A stretch of 64,000 nt of DNA from Streptomyces brasiliensis (GTDB lineage Bacteria; Actinomycetota; Actinomycetes; Streptomycetales; Streptomycetaceae), in NCBI RefSeq assembly GCF_014647875.1, contig NZ_BMQA01000012.1:124001-188000 (forward strand), written 5' to 3'. The notes beneath the pieces are model-generated. The model made no database searches, was not told the DNA's origin, and saw nothing but the letters and a program-made list of their open reading frames with translations. Positions 58,470 to 64,000 of the stretch are shown here, in pieces (position 1 is the first letter of the stretch; each line of letters begins with the position of its first letter). Position numbers and translations under genes: made by a program.

Positions 58470-60416
58470 TCAACCCGCCTTCGGCGTAGGCAGTTTCGCG
58501 GTGAACTGCTCCGCCTGGAGGGCGTACAGCTCCGCGTAGACGCCGCCGGTGGCCAGGAGTTCGTCCGGGGTGCCGGACTCCACCAGGCGGCCGTGCTCCA
58601 GGACATGCACCAGATCGGCGTGGCGCACCGACGCCAGCCGGTGGGTGATCAGGACCACCGTCTGCCCGCTGCCCGCCAGCGCGCGGATCTTCTCGAACAC
58701 CTCCAGCTCGGCCCGGGCGTCCAGGGCCGCCGTCGGCTCGTCCACGATCAGGATGCGCCCGCGCCGGTACGCGGCCCGGGCGATACCGAGCCGCTGCCAC
58801 TGGCCGCCGGACAGCTCATGCCCGCCGCTGAAGTTTCGGACCAGCAGTGTGTCCAGGCCGCGCGGCAGATCCGCGACCACGTCCTCGGCGCCCGCCTCCG
58901 CGACCGACGCGGCCAGGCGTTCCTCGGTCAGCCGCACCGAGGAACGGCCGATGGCGACATTGACGCGCGCGGTGAACGGCCAGCGCTTGAAGTCCTGCGC
59001 CACCATCGCGATCCGCTCGGCGAGCGCGTGCCGGTCGGCCCGCGCCGCGTCGACGCCGTCCCACAGGATCCGGCCCCGGTCCGGCTTGTACAGTCCCGCG
59101 AGCAGCTTGACCAGGGTCGTCTTGCCCGAGCCGTTCTCGCCGACCAGCGCCACGATCCGGCCCAGTGGCAGGGTGAGGGTGACGTCGTCGAGCGCCGGGC
59201 GGGTGGCCTCACCCGGGTAGCTGAACGTGACGTTCTCGAACCGGATCTCCCGCGGGTCCTCCGGCAGCGTCTCCCCGCCGACCGGGATCGCCCGTTCGGC
59301 CGCCTCTACGTACAGCCGTTGCAGATCGCCCACGAACAGGGCCTCCTCGTGCAACTGGTTGATCTCCAGGACGAGCGTGTCCAGGCTGGCGGAACCGGTG
59401 CGGATCGCGATCACCGCCGTACCGGCCACGGACAGGGCCATCGTCCCCGACAGCAGCAGCCCGCCGAGCGTCGCGTACGTCGCCACGGTCGCGAGCCCCG
59501 TCCAGGCCGCCGCGATCAGTCCCGTACGCGCGGCGAGCCGGGCCAGCCGGGCCTGTTCCGCCTCCGCGGTCTCCGACATGGCCCGGAAGTGCCGCAACAG
59601 GAAGGGGCCGACGCCGTGCACCCGGATCTCCGGGGCGGCCTCCGGCTCAGTCAGCAGGCCGGCGATCAGATGTCCGGCGCGGGCGTGCTGCACCCAGGTG
59701 TGGAACGACTCGTAGCGGCGCCGCGCGTTGGTCAGGGCGCCCCAGGCGCTGGGCAGGGTCATGGTCAGCAGGAGCGGCAGCAGCGCCGGGTGCAGCACCG
59801 TGAGCACGCCGGCCGCCGTGACCAGCGAGATCACGGCGTTCACCACGCGCGTCCCGTACATGATCATGCGGCGTGCGGACATGGCGCCGTACTGGGCGGT
59901 GTCCAGCAGCTTGTGGAAGGCGTGGTCCTCGATCGCGGCCAGCTCCACGGCGGCGGCCCGCTCCAGATACAGCTCGGTCGCCACACGCTCCACCTTGGGC
60001 TCCAGCCGGCCGGTGGCGTACGTCGACGCGGCCCGCAGCAGCGCGCCCACGAGCAGTACGGCGGCCATGGCGACGAGCGCCGGCGCGGCACCGCGCAGCC
60101 GGTCCTCGATCGTGCCGCCGCCGATCAGCCGCCCCAGCACGCTGTTCACGGCCAGCAGGCTCACGGCCTGGGCCGCGCCCCGGCCGGTCTCGGCGATCAG
60201 CACGGTCCGCGCGGCCCGCGGATCGGCCTGCCGCGCGAGCCGGAAACTGGAGGCAAGCATCCCGGGCAGCCGCGTCACCATGGCCCGGAAGTCCAGCTCC
60301 AGAAAGGCGTCCCGGTGCTGATTCCACCCCATGTCGTACCGCAGAGCTCCCCCGAAGAGCAGCCGCTCCGACTCGGACACCTCGGGCACAACGGGCCCCC
60401 GCCTCTTCCCCACCAT
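58470..60416 (-). CDS. ABC transporter, fused permease-ATPase (export type)
   Basis: The 648-residue protein is a half-transporter of the exporter class. A membrane domain of six helices (for example LVAMAAVLLVGALLRAA, ISLVTAAGVLTVLHPALLPLLL and TGLATVATYATLGGLLLSGTMALSVAGTAVI) precedes the ATPase: Walker A VGENGSGKTTLVKLL, signature ELSGGQWQRLGIARA, Walker B ILIVDEPTAALDA and the switch LITHRLASVRHAD. It probably works as a homodimer, and resembles exporters often found in lanthipeptide or other peptide settings, but no such precursor is apparent nearby. Start is the ATG at 60416 or the nearby GTG at 60413. Confidence 0.9.
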   Translation of the reverse strand: MVGKRRGPVVPEVSESERLLFGGALRYDMGWNQHRDAFLELDFRAMVTRLPGMLASSFRLARQADPRAARTVLIAETGRGAAQAVSLLAVNSVLGRLIGGGTIEDRLRGAAPALVAMAAVLLVGALLRAASTYATGRLEPKVERVATELYLERAAAVELAAIEDHAFHKLLDTAQYGAMSARRMIMYGTRVVNAVISLVTAAGVLTVLHPALLPLLLTMTLPSAWGALTNARRRYESFHTWVQHARAGHLIAGLLTEPEAAPEIRVHGVGPFLLRHFRAMSETAEAEQARLARLAARTGLIAAAWTGLATVATYATLGGLLLSGTMALSVAGTAVIAIRTGSASLDTLVLEINQLHEEALFVGDLQRLYVEAAERAIPVGGETLPEDPREIRFENVTFSYPGEATRPALDDVTLTLPLGRIVALVGENGSGKTTLVKLLAGLYKPDRGRILWDGVDAARADRHALAERIAMVAQDFKRWPFTARVNVAIGRSSVRLTEERLAASVAEAGAEDVVADLPRGLDTLLVRNFSGGHELSGGQWQRLGIARAAYRRGRILIVDEPTAALDARAELEVFEKIRALAGSGQTVVLITHRLASVRHADLVHVLEHGRLVESGTPDELLATGGVYAELYALQAEQFTAKLPTPKAG

Positions 60417-60594
60417 CGCCCTCCCCCGGACGCGCACGAAGGGCCACTATCGCGGGGAGGCCGGGGGTGAGACAGGGCGCGCGTGGAGGCGAGCGGCGCG
60501 ATGGGGCGCACGCCGGGGGTACGTGGGAGTTTTTCCGCGGGGGTGGCGCGAGCGCGGTGGAGCGGAGCGCGCGGTGCGCTGTACCGGATGGGAC

Positions 60595-60665
60595 CGGTGC
60601 GTTTGTGCGGCCTCGTGTCCGCAGCCACCACCGGTTTCTCGGTGCCGGGCGGCACAAACGCACCG
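60595..60665. repeat. 14-bp perfect inverted repeat upstream of the ABC exporter
   Basis: CGGTGCGTTTGTGC (60595-60608) is repeated inverted at 60652-60665 with a 43-base loop. It lies in the 309-base gap between the exporter start and the end of the upstream same-strand gene. It may end the upstream transcript or control the exporter. The gap otherwise shows no coding frame. Confidence 0.6.
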
Positions 60666-60725
60666 ATCACCGACAAGAGACGGCCGGTGAAGAGCCGACG
60701 ATCTCCGGGCAAGGCCCCGCAGGGA

Positions 60726-61160
60726 TCACGCGCTGATGGGGCGCGACCAGTCCGGTGTGGTCCCCGTGATCCGGCACAGGGCGAGGTACAAGGGGATCGG
60801 TGGGGTGTACGGAACCGTGCCGTCCGGGCGGTTGATCAGGCGGGCCGTCGTGGGGACGGGGGCGCCGGAGGCGTAGTGGGCCGGGGCCGGCCAGGGGAGG
60901 GCGTAGTCCGAGTCGGACGGGACGATCCACCACCAGTGCGACGCGTCGGCGTACAGACAGCCCACGCGGGGGAGCCGGTGCAGCAGCAGCGGTCCGAAGT
61001 CGGCCGGTACCGCCACGGCGTCACAGCCGAGCGGGGCGGTCATGCCCTCGGGGAGAGGGAGGGGCCGGGGCGCTCCGGGCGTGCGCTGTCCGCGTTGCAG
61101 ACGCACCAATGTGTCCAGTCCGATCACCTGGCCGAAGCCGGAAGCGCCGCTCACAGCCAT
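60726..61160 (-). CDS. Hypothetical protein of a regulatory cluster
   Basis: The 144-residue protein reads GFGQVIGLDTLVRLQRGQR at the start, then CDAVAVPADFGPLLLHRLPRVGCLYADASHWWWIVPSDSD and VPTTARLINRPDGTVPYTPPIPLYLALCRITG. It resembles the small conserved protein usually encoded beside RsbW-like ATPase and XRE-DUF397 genes in Streptomyces, where its role is unknown. Its start overlaps the end of the ATPase gene by 10 bases, so the two are cotranscribed. Confidence 0.75.
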   Translation of the reverse strand: MAVSGASGFGQVIGLDTLVRLQRGQRTPGAPRPLPLPEGMTAPLGCDAVAVPADFGPLLLHRLPRVGCLYADASHWWWIVPSDSDYALPWPAPAHYASGAPVPTTARLINRPDGTVPYTPPIPLYLALCRITGTTPDWSRPISA

Positions 61161-61801
61161 TCGGGCCTCGCCGGTCGCCGCGTCTCGGTCTCCGGCAGCG
61201 GAAGGCGCTGCCGCTGCACACGTTCCTCCTCGCCGGAGCCCCGCGACTGCCCGGGCTTGGGACGCGTTCCCCAGCCCAGGTCGTTGCGCGGCTCGCCCAG
61301 ATCGTGCCCGGCGTCGCTCTCACGCGGCAGATCGGCCCAGACCAGCAGACCGGGACCGTGCTCCTGCGCACCCCAGGCCTGGCACAGGGCGTCGACGAGA
61401 AGCAATCCCCTCCCGTGCTCCTCCTCGGGCTGCTGAGCGGACGGGTGGGGCTCGCCGGGGGCGCAGCCCTCGTCACGCACGGCTATGCGCACCGTGTCGT
61501 CGTGGTCGTGCAGTTCGCACACCACGCGACTGCTCGCCGTGTGCACGATCGCGTTGGTCACCAGCTCGGATACGACCAGCACCGCTGTGTCACAGGTGTC
61601 CGCGCACACCGACCAGCCCGTCAGCCGGGCACGCGTCAGTCGTCTCGCCTGTGCGGGAGAGCCCGGATGCGCGGCCAGCTCGAAGCGGAACCTGCGTGCG
61701 GCAACGTCCCCACCAGGGGTTGCTTCCGCAGCGGCACCGAGACCGGGACGGTCTGCGGCGGCATCTGTTCCTAAGGGCGGGGACGGAATCACGCTTGCCA
61801 C
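61151..61801 (-). CDS. RsbW-like ATP-binding protein (anti-sigma factor type)
   Basis: The 216-residue protein is a HATPase_c_2 domain of the anti-sigma-factor/serine kinase group. RRFRFELAAHPGSPAQARRLTRARL begins the domain, the N-box is AVLVVSELVTNAIVHT, G1 is in VRDEG and the G2/ATP-lid is EEEHGRGLLLVDAL. A Pro/Arg-rich C-terminal tail follows. A partner sigma factor or anti-anti-sigma is not encoded nearby; pairing with the divergent XRE gene is common in this group of bacteria. GTG starts at 61801 or 61792 are possible. Confidence 0.85.
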   Translation of the reverse strand: MASVIPSPPLGTDAAADRPGLGAAAEATPGGDVAARRFRFELAAHPGSPAQARRLTRARLTGWSVCADTCDTAVLVVSELVTNAIVHTASSRVVCELHDHDDTVRIAVRDEGCAPGEPHPSAQQPEEEHGRGLLLVDALCQAWGAQEHGPGLLVWADLPRESDAGHDLGEPRNDLGWGTRPKPGQSRGSGEEERVQRQRLPLPETETRRPARPEWL

Positions 61802-61922
61802 TATCGCCCCGCCGTGAACACTTGGCAAGTGGCACTCTGAAAAATGCAGAGTGATGTGTGACGCCGTCAGGGCCGTGGCACACTGCTCGCAACAGCACCT
61901 CGAGCGGCGCCAGTTGGGATCA

Positions 61923-61956
61923 TCGAAGATCCGCCGATCTTCGAATGAATCTTCGA
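61923..61956. promoter_or_regulatory. Inverted repeat with a third half-site in a divergent promoter region
   Basis: TCGAAGAT (61923-61930) and ATCTTCGA (61937-61944) form a palindrome, and ATCTTCGA recurs at 61949-61956, 12 bases on. Three copies of one half-site between the ATPase and XRE genes suggest an operator. Confidence 0.55.
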
Positions 61957-62020
61957 ATGGCGCCGCAGGGCTGTCAGGGTTCGGACGACATTCGGTCACT
62001 ATGTGGACCGTTTTCGCCCG

Positions 62021-62060
62021 ATTTTTCGTTCAGGATTCAGTTTTCTCGTTCGGGATTCAA
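62021..62060. promoter_or_regulatory. Tandem 20-bp repeats before the XRE regulator gene
   Basis: Two adjacent 20-bp units (62021-62040 and 62041-62060), ending CGTTCAGGATTCA and CGTTCGGGATTCA, agree at 17 of 20 positions. They end 17 bases before the regulator start. The period is close to two turns of DNA, fitting cooperative binding by a dimeric regulator, perhaps by the gene's own product. Confidence 0.65.
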
Positions 62061-62076
62061 TCGTGGAGGTGGGAGC

Positions 62077-62937
62077 GTGAGCGAACCGCGGTCCGCGCCG
62101 ACCGTGGGCCAGGTGGTCCTCGGCCGACGCCTGCTGGACCTGCGGGAACGCGCCGGCCTCAAGCGGGAGGAAGCCGCCCGCGTCCTCCGCGTCGCCCCCG
62201 CCACCGTCCGCCGTATGGAAATGGCCGAGGTCGCCCTCAAGATCCCGTACCTCCAACTGCTCCTGAAGGCCTACGGAGTCCAGGACGACGAGGCCGACCT
62301 CTTCGTGCAACTCGCCGAGGAGGCCAACAGACCCGGCTGGTGGCAGCGCTTCCACGACATCCTGCCGGGCTGGTTCTCGATGTACGTCAGCCTGGAGGGC
62401 GCGGCGAGCCTCATGCGGTCGTACGAGCCGCACTTCGTGCCCGGGCTGCTGCAGACCGAGGACTACGCGCGCGGCGTCCTGAAGTCGGGCGCCATCGGCC
62501 AGACCAGCCCGGAGGACATCGAGCGCCACGTCCAGCTGCGCATGCAGCGCCAGGACCTGCTCACCCGCCAGGACGCCCCCCGCTTCTGGGTCGTGATGGA
62601 CGAGACCGCGCTGCGCCGCCCGGTCGGCGGCCCCGAGGTGATGCGCGAGCAGATCGACAAGCTGCTCGAGGCCACGAAGCTGCCCAACGTGACGCTCCAG
62701 GTCGCCCCGTTCGCCGGCGGGCCGCACCCCGGCACGTACGGGCCCTTCGTGCTGTTCCGATTTGCCGTGCCCGAACTTCCGGACATGGTCTACAGCGAGT
62801 ACCTGACCGGCGCCGTCTACCTGGACGCGCGCTCCGAGGTGGCGACCCACCTCGAGGTCATGGACCGCATGGCGGCTCAGGCCGCTACGGCACATCGCAC
62901 GAAGGAGATCCTCCGGGATCTCCGCAAGGAGTTGTGA
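62077..62937 (+). CDS. XRE-family regulator with DUF5753 domain
   Basis: The 286-residue protein begins with a helix-turn-helix domain (VVLGRRLLDLRERAGLKREEAARVLRVAPATVRRMEMAEVALKIPYLQLLLKAYGV) and continues as a DUF5753 domain (YEPHFVPGLLQTEDYARGVLKSG, RQDLLTRQDAPRFWVVMDETALRRPVGGPEVMREQIDKLLEATKLPNVTLQVAPF). Such regulators occur in large numbers in Streptomyces, paired with DUF397 proteins, and some affect development. The GTG at 62077 follows GGAGGTGGGA. The DUF397 gene begins at the stop codon. Confidence 0.94.
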   Translation: MSEPRSAPTVGQVVLGRRLLDLRERAGLKREEAARVLRVAPATVRRMEMAEVALKIPYLQLLLKAYGVQDDEADLFVQLAEEANRPGWWQRFHDILPGWFSMYVSLEGAASLMRSYEPHFVPGLLQTEDYARGVLKSGAIGQTSPEDIERHVQLRMQRQDLLTRQDAPRFWVVMDETALRRPVGGPEVMREQIDKLLEATKLPNVTLQVAPFAGGPHPGTYGPFVLFRFAVPELPDMVYSEYLTGAVYLDARSEVATHLEVMDRMAAQAATAHRTKEILRDLRKEL

Positions 62938-63213
62938 ATGGATCGCATCAAGTCCCAGCCCGGGCCGCTGTTTTGCGGACAGCGGATCTACAACGGCATG
63001 CCCGCGCGTGAGCTGGGCAGCGAGGGCTGGCACAAGCCGTGGAGCGGCGGCAACGGCGGCAACTGCCTGGAGGCGATGAAGCTGGCCGACGGCCGCATCG
63101 CCGTCCGCCAGTCGACCGACCCCGACGGCCCGGCGCTGATCTACACCCCGGCCGAGATGACGGCCTTCATCGAGGGAGCGAAGGCAGGGGAGGCGGACTT
63201 CCTGGTGTCCTGA
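62938..63213 (+). CDS. DUF397 family protein
   Basis: The 91-residue protein has the DUF397 shape, though divergent in the core: ELGSEGWHKPWSGGNGGNCLEAMKLADGRIAVRQSTDPDGPALIYTPAEMTAFIEGAKAGEADFL. The Trp-x-Ser-and-Cys pattern with VRQSTDPDGPALIYTPAE-FIEGAK is diagnostic. Its ATG follows the XRE stop with no gap. The pair behaves in related systems as a regulator and its cognate modulator, with a toxin-antitoxin-like genetic relation. Confidence 0.92.
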   Translation: MDRIKSQPGPLFCGQRIYNGMPARELGSEGWHKPWSGGNGGNCLEAMKLADGRIAVRQSTDPDGPALIYTPAEMTAFIEGAKAGEADFLVS

Positions 63214-63304
63214 ACCACCTCCACTTGATTTTCTTTCTGGCTCGACTTCCTTAAATTGGCACTGACTTGATCTTCAACTGCGTTCGGCACTTACCGAGTT
63301 CCGC

Positions 63305-63720
63305 ATGACCGGGCAGGACAGCGGGGCAGCGCTCAGGATCGACACCAGCAGACCGCACCCGGCCCGCATATACGACTGGTACTACGGCGGCAAGGACAAC
63401 TACCCCGTCGACGAGTGGGGGTACCGCCCACTCCCTTGAGGCAGCGGGGGAGGGCCGGCAGATGCCGGCCCTCCCCCAGGGTGCCGGTGATGGCACGCGT
63501 CAATGCGCGTTCATGCACCGGGCCGCGTCGTCTCCTGCGACAGCGACCCGATCGTGCTGACCCACGCGGCGGCCCTGCTGTGCAGTACGCCCGAGGGCGT
63601 CACCGAGTACCTCCAGGCCGACGTGCGCGATCCGGCCGCGATCGTCGAGGGCGCACGCCGCGTCCTCGACTTCGACCGGCCGGTCGCCCCACGGGCCGAC
63701 GGTACGGCGCGCGGCGGTGC
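63305..63720 (+). pseudogene. SAM-dependent methyltransferase (DUF574 type) remnant
   Basis: The first 44 codons (63305-63439) match the start of DUF574-type methyltransferases: AALRIDTSRPHPARIYDWYYGGKDNYPVDE, then a foreign end and TGA. A GC-rich palindrome follows. Around 63490 a piece equivalent to ARVNARFMHRAA is recognisable, but only if one T is restored. From 63500 in another frame RVVSCDSDPIVLTHAAALLCSTPEGVTEYLQADVRDPAAIVEGARRVLDFDRPVA is the SAM-binding middle. The rest is missing. I infer a multiply disrupted gene. Confidence 0.8.
63446..63477. repeat. Perfect 14-bp palindrome inside the methyltransferase remnant
   Basis: GGGGGAGGGCCGGC and its exact complement close a four-base loop AGAT. 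The left flank GGCAGCGGGGGAGG recurs at 26541-26553. It resembles dispersed Streptomyces palindromic repeats, and sits at the point where the coding sequence breaks. Confidence 0.7.
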
Positions 63721-63739
63721 GGTACGGCGCGACTTGGAA

Positions 63740-63798
63740 GAGACGGCCGGGTGAGGCACCGGTGCGCGGGTCGACCCACCCGGTCACCCCCCCGTCTC
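63740..63798 (-). terminator. Hairpin after gltD
   Basis: GAGACGG/CCGTCTC (63740-63746 with 63792-63798) and CCGGGTG/CACCCGG (63747-63753 with 63777-63783) form a two-step stem that starts at the base after the gltD stop codon. No T-run follows. Confidence 0.55.
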
Positions 63799-64000
63799 TC
63801 ACACGGTCATAGGCCGGTCGTACGGCGTTATAGGCGCTGGCAACTGCGAACTCCCCCTCAGATAGCGGTCCACCGCCGCAGCCACCGCCCGCCCCTCGGC
63901 GATCGCCCACACGATCAGCGACTGCCCCCGGGCGGCATCCCCCGCGGCGTACACCCCGGGTACGTTCGTCGCGAAGTCCCGGTCCCGGGCGATCGTGCCG
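63799..64000 (-). CDS. gltD: Glutamate synthase small subunit, C-terminal end (partial)
   Basis: The minus-strand frame from the window edge to TGA at 63799-63801 reads GTIARDRDFATNVPGVYAAGDAARGQSLIVWAIAEGRAVAAAVDRYLRG and ends QLPAPITPYDRPMTV. GVYAAGDAARGQSLIVWAIAEGR is the conserved second FAD-binding motif of the GltD/NADPH-glutamate synthase small subunit, which passes electrons to GltB for glutamate formation from glutamine and 2-oxoglutarate. The 5' part lies outside the window. Related FAD oxidoreductases of the same family remain possible. Confidence 0.82.
   Translation of the reverse strand, partial: GTIARDRDFATNVPGVYAAGDAARGQSLIVWAIAEGRAVAAAVDRYLRGSSQLPAPITPYDRPMTV

Overview
The window is chromosomal DNA of a Streptomyces species. 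Support comes from the very high GC content with strong third-position GC bias, frequent GTG and some TTG starts, the XRE-DUF397 pair with an RsbW-like ATPase nearby, an SPW_0924-family micro-protein, the ANTAR regulator PdtaR, and a gene order (pyk, pdtaR, liv transporter, polA, rpsA, coaE) that I recall from Streptomyces core regions. No insertion sequence, CRISPR array, rRNA operon, or PKS/NRPS cluster is visible.

Layout. 0-4.2 kb: end of a TerF-like vWA gene, an isolated cytochrome b gene, two decayed genes (acyl-CoA dehydrogenase, AraC regulator) and a putative zinc metallopeptidase. 4.2-16 kb: chorismate mutase, a single-domain response regulator, aminopeptidase N, a GNAT protein, a two-gene hydroxamate-siderophore-like unit (PLP decarboxylase plus N-monooxygenase), a Tat-exported 5'-nucleotidase, a SIMPL protein, pyruvate kinase and tRNA-Leu(CAA). 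16-23 kb: PdtaR and the branched-chain amino acid ABC transporter livKHMGF on the minus strand. 23-43.5 kb: housekeeping genes including a YdeP-like molybdoenzyme, polA, a lytic transglycosylase, hrpB, rpsA with a good promoter and terminator, a flavin amine oxidase, a PAC2 protein and coaE. 43.5-50.7 kb: small metabolic and repair genes.

50.6-58.2 kb is the accessory-looking part. It holds a MazF-like gene interrupted by TGA, a trypco2 gene followed closely by a 1318-residue trypsin-STAND ATPase-TPR protein (an NLR-like conflict-system architecture), a DUF4913 gene, and a conserved gene of unknown function followed by a non-coding stretch that folds as a tRNA mimic of the bacterial Y RNA (YrlA) type. 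Fragments of at least four unrelated genes on both strands come next. 58.2-64 kb: an ABC exporter, a regulatory cluster (RsbW-like ATPase, XRE regulator, DUF397) with striking repeats in its divergent promoter region, a decayed SAM methyltransferase, and the end of gltD.

The best candidates for something new are the tRNA-mimic RNA with its upstream gene (55.9-56.9 kb) and the trypco2/protease-STAND pair (51.1-55.4 kb). All functions are inferred from sequence features and family knowledge; no searches were run.
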